Below, one piece after another: positions 27,770 to 36,709 of a stretch of 64,000 bases of DNA. How positions within the stretch are numbered: position 1 is the first letter of the stretch; the number at the start of each line of letters is the position of its first letter. The position numbers and the translations under genes were made by a program. This DNA comes from Psychrobacter urativorans (GTDB lineage: Bacteria > Pseudomonadota > Gammaproteobacteria > Pseudomonadales > Moraxellaceae), in assembly GCF_904846675.1 (NCBI RefSeq), contig NZ_CAJHBT010000008.1, forward strand, positions 39,820 to 103,819, read 5' to 3'. The notes below the pieces were generated by a model that saw nothing but the letters and a program-made list of their open reading frames with translations, did not search any database and was not told where the DNA came from.

Positions 27770-28534
27770 ATGGATTTGACTGCCTTGCCAACTCAATTAT
27801 CAGAACATACTGAACCTTACCTAGAACCAATCAATGCTATAGCAGCGCCTACTTCAAATAGCGAGGCGCAAGAGTCAGATGCTGATAGCAACAATAATAA
27901 AATTGATCCAAACACGATTATCTTGGCACAGGCATTGACCGATACGGCTATTAGCTGGCGTATTCATAATTGCAAAATAAGTAAAAAGACAATCACGCAA
28001 GACATGCCATTGCTGTTCTTATATCACTATGATAGCTTGGACGACTCTATTAAACAGGCGTATCCACTAACGCCGGTCTTGCTGGCGCAATTTAATACCC
28101 CGATGACTGCTGCTGCTGCTGCCAAACTGATTGGTATTGCAGACGATTTATTGGTAAGTCCTTGGCATGTGAAAGTTGTTGGTTCATTAGTCATTTTCAG
28201 TGAAGCATTGCAATTGGCGGTACGTTTGCATTGGACCAATACGGGTAAGAGCACGCAGCAGATTTATACTCAAAGCGCAGAAGAAGCCGTTACTGCCGCC
28301 TTTAAAGACTGGCAGTTTTTTGGCCGTATTGATGTGCTCTATAAAAATGGCAAGCAGACGCTAGTTAGTATTGATGAAGCCAGCGATGATGATGAACAGT
28401 TACTTGCTATTGATACTAGCGCCGACTACCAGTACCTACCAGCGACTCATGCATTGGCCGTTATTGCAAAGCTAGAAGCGGATAAAGCAGAGCTGCCGTG
28501 GTTTGAGACGGCGATTCTAGAACGCCTTGAGTAG
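27770..28534 (+). CDS. Hypothetical protein, Moraxellaceae type
   Basis: A 254-residue protein with no motif I recognise. The first 45 or so residues are low-complexity (Ser, Asn, Asp, Ala). A folded part follows from about residue 45 (DPNTIILAQALTDTAISWRI) to the C-terminus. It contains hydrophobic strands such as VKVVGSLVIFSEALQLAVRL and an acidic run DEASDDDEQ. There is no signal peptide or membrane helix, so it is probably cytoplasmic. The codon use and uninterrupted frame look like a real gene. The RBS before ATG 27770 is weak. It is divergent from the HIT gene and upstream of ilvD with a 215-bp gap. Confidence 0.65.
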   Translation: MDLTALPTQLSEHTEPYLEPINAIAAPTSNSEAQESDADSNNNKIDPNTIILAQALTDTAISWRIHNCKISKKTITQDMPLLFLYHYDSLDDSIKQAYPLTPVLLAQFNTPMTAAAAAKLIGIADDLLVSPWHVKVVGSLVIFSEALQLAVRLHWTNTGKSTQQIYTQSAEEAVTAAFKDWQFFGRIDVLYKNGKQTLVSIDEASDDDEQLLAIDTSADYQYLPATHALAVIAKLEADKAELPWFETAILERLE

Positions 28535-28749
28535 CGTTTCGCACCCAAGTCCTTTATTATTGATTGACCCCTTTTTATTATTGTTTATGAATCCGCTATG
28601 TCTCTATAGATAGCACTTTGCCTCTTATATTTAAAATTTAGCGTTATAAACACTACCCTTTCTTAATTTTAACCAAGCGTTTAGCATTTAATAATCAGCG
28701 CTATCTGCCTTGTTTCGAATACACATCGCCTAATCGTAAGGAATATTGT

Positions 28750-30636
28750 ATGGATTATCTCTCAAAAACATCTACCGGTGGTCGTAATATGGCAGGTGCG
28801 CGAGCACTATGGCGCGCCACGGGCATGACTGATGGTGACTTTGGCAAACCCATTATCGCCATTGCTAACTCATTTACCCAGTTTGTGCCCGGTCACGTAC
28901 ATCTTAAAGACTTAGGACAAATGGTCGCGCGCGAGATTGAAAGTGCTGGCGGCGTCGCCAAAGAATTTAATACCATTGCAGTCGATGACGGTATCGCGAT
29001 GGGACACAGCGGCATGCTGTACTCCTTGCCCAGCCGTGACTTGATTGCTGACTCTGTGGAATATATGGTCAATGCTCACTGTGCGGATGCCTTGGTGTGT
29101 ATTTCTAACTGCGATAAAATTACTCCGGGTATGGTGATGGCAGCAATGCGTCTAAATATTCCAACGGTATTTATCTCAGGTGGCCCGATGGAAGCGGGTA
29201 AAATTCTAGCCAGTACGGTTGGTAAAAGCCATAATACTGACGACAGTAACGGCAGTAAGGTTCGTAAACTAGACTTAGTCGATGCGATGATGGACGCCGC
29301 AGATGACAGCATTAGCGATGAAGATGTCGCCGCTATTGAAGCCTCAGCTTGTCCCACTTGCGGTTCGTGCTCTGGGATGTTCACTGCTAACTCTATGAAC
29401 TGCTTGACCGAAGCATTAGGCTTAGCATTACCAGGTAATGGCTCGCTGTTAGCGACTCACTCGCTGCGTCGCGAGCTGTTCTTAGAAGCCGGACGTACTA
29501 TTGTGTCCCTTGCCAAACGTCGCTATGAGCAAGATGATGATTCAGTTCTGCCGCGCTCAATCGCTACTAAAGCGGCCTTTGAAAATGCCATGACCTTAGA
29601 TATCGCCATGGGTGGCTCGACCAATACCATTTTGCATTTACTGGCTGCCGCTAATGAAGCAGAAGTCGACTTTAAAATGCCTGATATTGACCGCTTAAGT
29701 CGCAATGTGCCTTGTCTGGCTAAGGTTGCTCCTGCCTCGGAAAAGTATCATATGGAAGATGTGCATCGTGCTGGTGGTGTATTTGCGCTGTTGGCCGAGC
29801 TTGACCGTGCCGGCTTGCTCACCACTGACTTGCCGACCATTCATAGCCCGACAATGAAAGAAGCGATTGATAAGTGGGATATTATGAATCCTGACAATCT
29901 TGAGGCGCGGGCACGCTATATCGCAGCTCCAGGGGGCGTACGAACGACTGAGGCCTTCTCACAATCACAAGAATGGTCAAACCTCGACGTTAACCGTGAG
30001 TCAGGCTGTATCCGTAGTGCCAAGCATGCTTATTCAGAAGATGGTGGCCTTGCGGTGCTTTACGGTAATATTGCCGAGCGCGGCTGCGTGGTCAAAACCG
30101 CCGGCGTTGACGACAGCATTTTAGCCTTCACCGGACGCGCGCGACTCTTTGAGTCACAAGATGACGCGGTAGCCGCTGTATTAGCTGATAGTATCGTTCC
30201 CGGTGATGTAGTCATTATCCGTTATGAGGGTCCTAAAGGTGGTCCCGGTATGCAAGAGATGCTTTACCCTACCACTTACCTGAAGTCCAAAGGTTTGGGT
30301 AAAGAGTGTGCGCTATTAACTGATGGACGTTTTTCTGGTGGTACATCAGGCTTATCGATTGGGCATGCCAGCCCTGAAGCGGCTGAAGGCGGCGCGATTG
30401 GTTTAGTACAAGAAGGCGATACCATCCACATCGACATTCCGAACCGTACCATCAACATGCTGGTTGGTGACGCTGAATTGGCTGCCCGCCGTGAAGAGAT
30501 GGAAAGTCGTGGACGTGATGCGTGGAAGCCTACCAGCCGCGTGCGTCATGTATCACCTGCTCTACGCGCCTATGCTGCGATGACTACCAGTGCCGATACT
30601 GGTGCTATACGTGATGTGAGCCAAGTCGAGCGCTAA
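28750..30636 (+). CDS. ilvD: Dihydroxy-acid dehydratase
   Basis: It dehydrates 2,3-dihydroxy-3-methyl acids to 2-keto acids in valine, leucine and isoleucine synthesis. The 628-residue protein carries [19 protein letters not shown] and [19 protein letters not shown], whose cysteines bind the iron-sulfur cluster. GKSH plus acidic metal ligands and the C-terminal [20 protein letters not shown] with the catalytic serine region are also present. Length fits the long (E. coli, [4Fe-4S]) subfamily, which is oxygen-sensitive. AAGGA lies 8 nt before ATG. No other ilv gene is nearby. Confidence 0.96.
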   Translation: MDYLSKTSTGGRNMAGARALWRATGMTDGDFGKPIIAIANSFTQFVPGHVHLKDLGQMVAREIESAGGVAKEFNTIAVDDGIAMGHSGMLYSLPSRDLIADSVEYMVNAHCADALVCISNCDKITPGMVMAAMRLNIPTVFISGGPMEAGKILASTVGKSHNTDDSNGSKVRKLDLVDAMMDAADDSISDEDVAAIEASACPTCGSCSGMFTANSMNCLTEALGLALPGNGSLLATHSLRRELFLEAGRTIVSLAKRRYEQDDDSVLPRSIATKAAFENAMTLDIAMGGSTNTILHLLAAANEAEVDFKMPDIDRLSRNVPCLAKVAPASEKYHMEDVHRAGGVFALLAELDRAGLLTTDLPTIHSPTMKEAIDKWDIMNPDNLEARARYIAAPGGVRTTEAFSQSQEWSNLDVNRESGCIRSAKHAYSEDGGLAVLYGNIAERGCVVKTAGVDDSILAFTGRARLFESQDDAVAAVLADSIVPGDVVIIRYEGPKGGPGMQEMLYPTTYLKSKGLGKECALLTDGRFSGGTSGLSIGHASPEAAEGGAIGLVQEGDTIHIDIPNRTINMLVGDAELAARREEMESRGRDAWKPTSRVRHVSPALRAYAAMTTSADTGAIRDVSQVER

Positions 30637-30943
30637 GCACCCTTTAAAATACTCACGCTTTTTTTATTAGGGTGGGTGTTTTAAAACAGTTTAAAGCGAT
30701 TTTCAATCACTCTTAGTTTTTTAAGTTAAATGATTCTTAGATTAAAAAGAAGCCTGCTTAATGCAGGCTTCTTTTTCACCAAAAAACAACGTAGTAGCCG
30801 TTCTGATAACGATTGTTTGCGGAACTTGCCTGCTTTTACCGTCATGATAGGCGGCAGGTTACCAGTTGACTATAAACCTTATAACCATCCGCTTTAAGAC
30901 TCTATTCCTGATTAAAATTAATATAACCGTGTGCGCCAAACTT
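30637..30943. other. Intergenic region between ilvD and the antiporter gene
   Basis: These 307 bp hold the ilvD terminator at 30744-30776. I see no gene. The rest should contain the promoter of the antiporter gene. Confidence 0.5.
30744..30776 (+). terminator. Rho-independent terminator after ilvD
   Basis: AAGAAGCCTGC pairs with GCAGGCTTCTT across TTAAT, with A- and T-tracts on either side, 108 bp past the ilvD stop. Confidence 0.88.
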
Positions 30944-32200
30944 ATGATTGAAAACTATAATTTATTCTTATTAGTCTGCGGTATCGCATTTTTATTTGGG
31001 GCATTGTTTCCCATTATGTTTAAACGCGCGCCTATATCCTTACCCATGCTACAGGTGAGTTTTGGAATGATGATGGGCTACTGGTGGACAACCTTGTCAT
31101 TTTTAGACCCGTTAAATCACGGCTTTATTATCGAGAAGCTCACTGAAATTGTGGTGCTGGTATCGCTAGTCGGTGCAGGTATTAAAATCGATACGGATCT
31201 CGCTTGGCGATTATGGCGTCCTACCGTGCGTCTATTACTCATTACCATGCCGATTGGTATTTTTGCAATGGCATTTTTGGGCTACTACGCATTTGGTTTG
31301 AGCATGGGGGCAGCGATTTTGCTCGGGGCGGCACTTGCGCCTACCGATCCCGTGCTGGCCTCCAGTATTCAGGTGGGACCGCCTAACACCGGCGGTGAAG
31401 ATACAGCGCGCTTTACCTTAACCTCAGAGGCAGGATTAAATGATGGCTTAGCATTTCCCTTTGTTTATTTAGCAATTAAAATAGCAGAAGCCTATGATAA
31501 AGGGCAGCGTTTCAGCGGTGAGATGTTATGGTCGTGGTTTACCTATGATGTGCTATGGAAAATCGGTGCAGGCTTAGTAGTTGGGGTAATGGTCGGCAAA
31601 ATTTTGGCGAAATTAATATTCTCAAAACGTACGCACGGTACTGCGATTTCTCAAGGCTATGTAGTGATTGCACTGACATTACTCGCTTATGGGGTGGCCG
31701 AATATGTCAACAGTTATGGTTTTATTGCCGTATTTGTCGCCGCTTTTGCATTTCGGCGATCAGAGTGGGAGAACACTTACCATCAAAAGCTGCACGATTT
31801 TGCTGAACAGTCAGAAGGCCTTCTGATGTCACTGGTACTGGTGACTTTTGGTATATTTATCGGACAAGGGTTACAATCAGGAGTCGAGCTGACGTGGCGA
31901 GTATATATTGTTAGTTTTATATTCTTATTTTTAATACGCCCAATTGGTGGGTTTATTGCACTATCAGGATTGAAGCTGCCACGTACAGAAAAATACGCCA
32001 TATCCGCGCTAGGTATTCGCGGTATTGGGACGCTATACTATTTATCTTATGCACTCAATCAAGGTTTTTTTAGCGAAGATGACGCGATTAAATTATGGGT
32101 GGTCTGCTCTATGGTCATCTTAACGTCCATCTTTATACATGGGATTCGTGCGCCAAAATTGCTAAAAAAGACACCTATTAAGGCTAAGCCAAGTGCATAA
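30944..32200 (+). CDS. Cation:proton antiporter (CPA1/NhaP type)
   Basis: A 418-residue inner-membrane exchanger with about 12 helices. It contains GAALAPTDPVLASSIQVG, the conserved T-D-P ion-binding motif of helix 5, and EAGLNDGLAFPFVYLA, the second conserved N-D pair of NhaP-like CPA1 antiporters. Likely role: Na+ or K+ extrusion coupled to proton entry, giving pH and salt homeostasis; ion preference cannot be read. A TTG-initiated longer frame (30866) exists, but ATG at 30944 leads straight into the first helix (MIENYNLFLLVCG) and is preferred. A shared terminator separates it from convergent nlpD. Confidence 0.88.
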   Translation: MIENYNLFLLVCGIAFLFGALFPIMFKRAPISLPMLQVSFGMMMGYWWTTLSFLDPLNHGFIIEKLTEIVVLVSLVGAGIKIDTDLAWRLWRPTVRLLLITMPIGIFAMAFLGYYAFGLSMGAAILLGAALAPTDPVLASSIQVGPPNTGGEDTARFTLTSEAGLNDGLAFPFVYLAIKIAEAYDKGQRFSGEMLWSWFTYDVLWKIGAGLVVGVMVGKILAKLIFSKRTHGTAISQGYVVIALTLLAYGVAEYVNSYGFIAVFVAAFAFRRSEWENTYHQKLHDFAEQSEGLLMSLVLVTFGIFIGQGLQSGVELTWRVYIVSFIFLFLIRPIGGFIALSGLKLPRTEKYAISALGIRGIGTLYYLSYALNQGFFSEDDAIKLWVVCSMVILTSIFIHGIRAPKLLKKTPIKAKPSA

Positions 32201-32231
32201 TATTTACCGAACTTTATAACAGCCACTCAGT

Positions 32232-32269
32232 AAAAAACCTACCGTTATTTTTAACGGTAGGTTTTTTTA
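32232..32269. terminator. Bidirectional terminator between the antiporter gene and nlpD
   Basis: AAAAAACCTACCGTTA pairs with TAACGGTAGGTTTTTT around a short T loop. It serves two convergent genes. Confidence 0.9.
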
Positions 32270-32302
32270 CATCTATTTAAGCGTTATATGCTGAATAGTC
32301 TA

Positions 32303-33076
32303 TTAATTCCCTAACACAGCACGGGGATCAATGGGATTACCACCAAGACGTACTTGGAACTCTAACCCTACCTGATTGGTCTGGCCAGTCTTACCCATGC
32401 TAGCAATACGCTGACCTCGTTGTACGGGATCACCCTCTTTTACCATAATCTGACTGTTATGTGCGTAGGCTGTGATGTAATTTTCACTGTGGCGAATCAT
32501 AATAAGGTTACCATATTCTGACAAGCCATTACCGGCATAAAGTACGGTGCCGCTTTGGCTAGCAAGTACGGGATCCCCTTCTTTACCCGAAAATAACATA
32601 CCCAGTTGATTAGCCGCCTCATCAAAATTACGAACGACAGGATTACTACTTGGATATTCATAGCCTGAAGTAGCATTGGCCGTCACTTCATAGGCATTAT
32701 TGGATGAAGAGTTGGGAGATGAGCCTGGCGTCTGATTATAGACTGGTGCTGAATTGGCATTGCTATTAGCAGACTGAGATTGACCACCTTGCCAGAGTTT
32801 GAGCATCTGCCCACTATAAATAGTGTATTGACTATCAAGCCTATTAAGCGCACCAATTTGACGATAGCTCAAGTGATAACGTGAGGCAATCTGGCTGACG
32901 GTATCACCGCGCTTCACCAAATGGTAATTAGGCACACCTTGGGCATTAGTAATAATCTTAGGGCCTGACGATGCCGGCTGATAAGTAGGCTTAGTTGCAC
33001 AGCCCGTCATCGCAAGCGTCAGCGTACCGACTAATGCTGCGGTCGCAAGCTGCGATCCAAAAGTGAGCTTTTTCAT
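32303..33076 (-). CDS. nlpD: Murein hydrolase activator NlpD (LysM-M23 lipoprotein)
   Basis: About 257 residues from the ATG at 33076 (AGGAAA 7 nt upstream). The lipobox MTGC lies at about residue 26. A LysM domain follows (YHLVKRGDTVSQIASRYHLS, binds peptidoglycan), then a Ser/Asn linker and a degenerate M23 peptidase (LASQSGTVLYAGNGLSEYGN, ITAYAHNSQIMVKEGDPVQRG). The zinc ligands are partly lost (MIRHSE; AYAHNS), as in E. coli NlpD, which activates amidase AmiC rather than cutting peptidoglycan itself. It follows surE on the same strand, a common order; rpoS, which follows nlpD in many gammaproteobacteria, is absent. Confidence 0.9.
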   Translation of the reverse strand: MKKLTFGSQLATAALVGTLTLAMTGCATKPTYQPASSGPKIITNAQGVPNYHLVKRGDTVSQIASRYHLSYRQIGALNRLDSQYTIYSGQMLKLWQGGQSQSANSNANSAPVYNQTPGSSPNSSSNNAYEVTANATSGYEYPSSNPVVRNFDEAANQLGMLFSGKEGDPVLASQSGTVLYAGNGLSEYGNLIMIRHSENYITAYAHNSQIMVKEGDPVQRGQRIASMGKTGQTNQVGLEFQVRLGGNPIDPRAVLGN

Positions 33077-33211
33077 ACAAGGTTTCCTATACTTTATGTT
33101 ATTCATGAGCACGCTATGGCATTTGGCAGTATACATCGCTTAAATCATACGCAATGTGGAAAATGCGTTAGTCATTATATAGGCCGCAACTTATAATGCC
33201 AATGCTGACAA

Positions 33212-33836
33212 CTAATCCAGCGTGGTGGTCGGCGTATGATGCAACCTAACGGGTGATAGACTAATATAGCCTGCCGTCACGGCCTGATCATCTGTATCGT
33301 TAGACCAATAGGCATCACGCCCGCGTGGATCAACCACATGAGGTACCGGCTGCGCCAGCTGACTGTGATTTAGACGTGTAATTTTGCGCCCTTTGATACT
33401 GGTTGGCCTTGTCTTGCCCGCTACCTTTAATAGCGCCACCAACTAAAGAGGTGGCAATCGCTGGTATCCCAAACAACTGCGCGGACAATGCTGCCCCAAA
33501 AGTACCCGAAAACAACACGTCTTGCCCTAAGTTCGCGCCTGAATTGATACCTGTAATCACACAATCAAAATCTATCTCACGATATAATTGGTGCAAAGCC
33601 AAATAGAAACAATCCGCTGGCGAGCTATTAACAGCTATAAACCCTGACGCCAGTTCATGGGCATATAATGGCTGGGAGATATGCAGTGTACTAACAGAGC
33701 CGCTTTGTTCGGCATCGGTGCCGACAACCATCACCTCCCCAATTTCAGACAACGCCTGATACAGTGCCAGCAACCCTGGCGCATGTACCCCATCATCGTT
33801 ACTAATCAAAAACTTCATGTCGGCTTTTATACTCAT
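33212..33836 (-). pseudogene. surE: surE, disrupted 5'/3'-nucleotidase
   Basis: The first 150 or so residues match SurE: MKFLISNDDGVHAPG holds the metal-binding Asp pair, and VITGINSGANLGQDVLFSGT the Asn ligand. After KGSGQDKANQYQ the frame changes. The second reading frame continues SIKGRKITRLNHSQ, then DPRGRDAYWSND and AVTAGYISLSPVRLH to LD and a stop at 33212, all typical SurE C-terminus. Compared with E. coli SurE, roughly 30 codons before IKG are missing, so a deletion near 33391-33400 also shifted the frame. The retained TATCAA could be the recombination microhomology (inference). The truncated product (168 residues) lacks the C-terminal part needed for dimerisation and is probably inactive. 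Only nlpD lies downstream. Confidence 0.85.
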
Positions 33837-34059
33837 AGCTGCTACTCATATCTGACCGTCTGTCTGCTTATCCATTTTGTTATTATAAAATTGCTATAAT
33901 AAGCCAACGCTTTAATGCTGTTCTTGTGCTTTTGTTATCCTATTTTGCAATGATAAGCATTAATATATAGATAGTAGCATCCTATATAACACTATTATGA
34001 AAATAGCTTTTTATTGGCAAGACAAGCAGTTGGATATAGATATGAAAGGTGAAAGATAA

Positions 34060-34101
34060 AGTCTTACACATAATATTTGCACAGAAGTATTATGTAAGAC
34101 T
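34060..34101. repeat. Inverted repeat in gene-free region
   Basis: AGTCTTAC(AC)ATAATA at 34060-34075 pairs with TATTATGTAAGACT at 34088-34101, a 14-bp stem with a 2-nt bulge. Function unknown; it could be part of a small RNA or a remnant of a mobile element end. Confidence 0.45.
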
Positions 34102-34495
34102 ACAATTATTAGCAATAGCAGAAGTTGGCTAGAGACTGACTCACTCTTAATAAATCCAAATCGGCAGGGCAAGCTTATAACTTTAGGGCGAGTATACCTG
34201 AATAGTGAACGGTCATAAACTAAGTCTTAACTTAGATGATAAATACAAACCGTAAATTAGCAAGTTAATGTCAAATTCTTAAAAAGTGGTCTATCATCCA
34301 AATTAACTTACCATCAAAAGTGGCTCAAAATATTAGTTCCCTAGAATAAGCACTCCTGTCATTGTCATAAAATATATTCTACCGCTAATGTTACCAGCCG
34401 CAACAATTTCCACTCATCTATTAATCTTGGCGTAACTTGTTAGCAGATGCTACGGATTTGTTGCTACAGACGGCCATTAGGTCACAAGATATCTA

Positions 34496-34533
34496 CACAT
34501 AAATCAATATTTTATGTGACTTTTGTTTTTTTT
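34496..34533 (+). terminator. Terminator-like hairpin with no plus-strand gene upstream
   Basis: CACATAAA (34496-34503) pairs with TTTATGTG (34511-34518), followed by ACTTTTG and eight T. The stem is AT-rich, so strength is uncertain. No plus-strand gene precedes it for over 600 bp. It is either the end of a small RNA or a leader element of the gene at 34582. Confidence 0.45.
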
Positions 34534-34581
34534 CCCATTACCATAAGACCATCAAATAAAGCAAAGCGAGTGTGATACTGA

Positions 34582-35013
34582 ATGAATATGCAATCGATAT
34601 TATCTATAGTTTCCATGGCATCAAAAACAGCATCAAAAGTTGGCGTGGTGGGGCTGATAACTTCGGTTGCCATGCTGTCTCAAACTACCAATGCGGCCAA
34701 TAACACAACGACTATTCCGCTTGATATGTCTGGAATGAATATTACCAAACATGAAATTGCCGTGATGCAAGTGTTGTCTGAGATTTGTCCGCCGATGCTG
34801 AATGGCAATCAAAAGCAGCGTTTTTATAAGTCTTATAACGTACAGTTGCATGAATTAATGCCAACTTTGGATGATCCGAAAGCAGCGATTCAATATCTAT
34901 CTACTCAGCAAGACTATCGTCAAATTCTACAAGGTATTCGTAGCTGGACGATGGGTTTCTCTAAGCAAGATAACAAAGCGATATGTGAAGATTTAGCCAA
35001 TGCTGATTTTTAA
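34582..35013 (+). CDS. Small secreted hypothetical protein (possibly MCR_0457-like)
   Basis: A 143-residue protein. Residues 1-38 look like a signal peptide (polar start, hydrophobic VGVVGLITSVAMLS, cleavage near TNAA). The mature part is about 100 residues with a helical pattern. It contains two cysteines (EICPP, AICED) that could form a disulfide, and NGNQKQRFYKSYNVQLHELMP. I believe it belongs with a small Moraxellaceae family annotated from Moraxella catarrhalis as MCR_0457, but this is from memory. Function is unknown; it probably acts in the periplasm. Its own terminator lies at 35150. Confidence 0.65.
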   Translation: MNMQSILSIVSMASKTASKVGVVGLITSVAMLSQTTNAANNTTTIPLDMSGMNITKHEIAVMQVLSEICPPMLNGNQKQRFYKSYNVQLHELMPTLDDPKAAIQYLSTQQDYRQILQGIRSWTMGFSKQDNKAICEDLANADF

Positions 35014-35438
35014 AAAGTAATTTATGTAAAGAGCATGCAAACTGTAAACATGTAAAACATAAAAGGTAATGATAATCACGACCTTTTATTAGTTACAAGT
35101 AATTTTTATTAGCGAAGTCTTAGTTAAGCCGCATGAAATTTAGTAAAGAACTTGCTGCCAGCCGTTTAAATATTAAGTGGTTTGCAGCAAGTTTTTTTTA
35201 TGCTTATAGATAAATCTAAGTGATACTGCCCCTGCCTATTGCCGCGAACTGCTTTTTAGACTATTCTTGCCTGCGTTATTAATATCTTATGTCAGCTTAG
35301 CTATCGTTTCCTTTTAAGGAAGTATATTGCCGCGGTAAGGCCTTAATCTTATGTCTATCGTTCTTTATAGTCACCCCTATTAGCGGATGGCAATCGCAGC
35401 GTTAGACCACTTGGTTTCATGATGTGGTGTAACAGTTT
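35014..35438. other. Intergenic region before dacC
   Basis: These 425 bp contain the terminator at 35150-35199 and a palindrome TTCCTTTTAAGGAA at about 35308-35321, which lies about 120 bp before dacC and could be an operator. No gene is seen. Confidence 0.45.
35150..35199 (+). terminator. Rho-independent terminator
   Basis: ACTTGCTGC pairs with GCAGCAAGT and is followed by a run of T. The loop is long (about 24 nt). It lies about 140 bp after the small secreted-protein gene. Confidence 0.7.
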
Positions 35439-36605
35439 ATGACAGTAAAGCATGTAAAAAAACAGTTCGTACAACTGGTAGTGAGTATCAGTATTTCTAT
35501 GAGCGTAGGGATAGCGAATGCTGCCATTCAACCGCCTGAAATGGAAAATGTGGCCTATGTATTGATGGATTATAATACCGGTGAAATATTAGCACAAAAA
35601 AATGCCGATCAGGCGCTGCCACCCGCATCACTGACTAAGATGATGACCAGTTATATCATTGAGCAGCGTTTGGCTGCAGGTGATCTGACTGAGGAGGAAC
35701 AAGTGCTGATGAGCGAGAATGCGTGGTGCCGTGGTAGTAGCAGCCAGTCTTGCATGTACGTACCCGTCAATAAAACAGCCAGCGTTATCGACATGCTGCG
35801 CGGCATCATCATTCAATCCGGCAATGATGCTTCTAAAGCCATGGCTGAATATATTGCCGGTAGCGAATCTTCATTTGCCACGCTAATGAATGATCAAGCA
35901 AAGAATCTAGGGATGAAGAACACCCATTTCGTGAACGCCACCGGAATGCCTGATGTCGGTCATGAAGCTTCGGCAATTGATTTGGCCACTCTCGCCCGTG
36001 CTATTATTAAGAACAGCGGTAAATATTACGATATCTATGCGGAAAAAGAGTTTACTTATAATGGTATCACTCAAGGTAACCGTAACGCTCTACTCGCTAC
36101 CGACCCTACTGTTGATGGCCTAAAAACAGGTCATACCAATGCCGCTGGCTATTGTTTGGTTGCTTCAAGCAATCGCGATGATATGCGCCTAATTTCTGTC
36201 ATTATGGGCAGTAAGAGTCAGCAAGAACGTGCCGATCAGTCGCGCGAGCTACTCAACTGGGGCTATGGTCACTTCACTACCGTTACTAAGGCGCCTACAG
36301 GACAGTTCGTTGGCAATCTACCAGTATGGTTCGGAGAAGCAAAAGAGATAGAACTGGCTACCGCTGATCACCTGCAAGTCCTAACCCGTAAAACTGAAAG
36401 AAATAGAATCTCTACCGCCATTGATATTCCAGATAGTGTAGAAGCACCTATCAAAAAGGGCCAGCAAGTTGGCCAAATGATGGCCGTGATTGATGGCAAA
36501 ACAGTAGCTTCAGTGCCTATCGTCGCGACCAATGATGTTGCACAAGCAGGCTTTATAACTCGTATGTGGCAACATGTAATGCGCTGGGCACAAGATCTAT
36601 TCTAA
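35439..36605 (+). CDS. dacC: D-alanyl-D-alanine carboxypeptidase (PBP5/6 family)
   Basis: It trims the terminal D-Ala from peptidoglycan pentapeptides in the periplasm. The 388-residue protein has a signal peptide (cut near ANA at about residue 29) and the three penicillin-binding motifs: S-x-x-K in PPASLTKMM, S-G-N in IQSGNDASK, and K-T-G in DGLKTGHTN. A C-terminal beta domain (PBP5_C) is followed by an amphipathic end (ITRMWQHVMRWAQDLF) that should anchor it to the inner membrane. Named dacC by family; dacA would be equally possible. Confidence 0.92.
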   Translation: MTVKHVKKQFVQLVVSISISMSVGIANAAIQPPEMENVAYVLMDYNTGEILAQKNADQALPPASLTKMMTSYIIEQRLAAGDLTEEEQVLMSENAWCRGSSSQSCMYVPVNKTASVIDMLRGIIIQSGNDASKAMAEYIAGSESSFATLMNDQAKNLGMKNTHFVNATGMPDVGHEASAIDLATLARAIIKNSGKYYDIYAEKEFTYNGITQGNRNALLATDPTVDGLKTGHTNAAGYCLVASSNRDDMRLISVIMGSKSQQERADQSRELLNWGYGHFTTVTKAPTGQFVGNLPVWFGEAKEIELATADHLQVLTRKTERNRISTAIDIPDSVEAPIKKGQQVGQMMAVIDGKTVASVPIVATNDVAQAGFITRMWQHVMRWAQDLF

Positions 36606-36635
36606 GCTCTCGCAATAAACAAACCGTATAATCCC

Positions 36636-36681
36636 CAATAAAAAAGAAGCCTATCTATTGATATTTGGCGTCTTTTTTATT
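36636..36681 (+). terminator. Imperfect terminator after dacC
   Basis: AAAAAAGAAGCC is opposed by GGCGTCTTTTTT with one mismatch and a T-run at the end, about 35 bp past dacC. Confidence 0.6.
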
Positions 36682-36709
36682 ACCATCGGCAATTAATTAT
36701 AAACACTAC

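Larger units (their letters stand above)
33840..34581. other. Long gene-free region with two hairpins
   Basis: These 742 bp lie between surE (minus) and a small secreted-protein gene (plus). I see no credible coding frame. An inverted repeat at 34060-34101 and a terminator-like hairpin at 34496-34533 are listed separately. The remaining part is AT-rich and unexplained. Confidence 0.5.

Noticed and set aside
33998..34060. A 20-codon frame in the gap upstream of surE
   Set aside because: Too short, no RBS, no conservation evidence.
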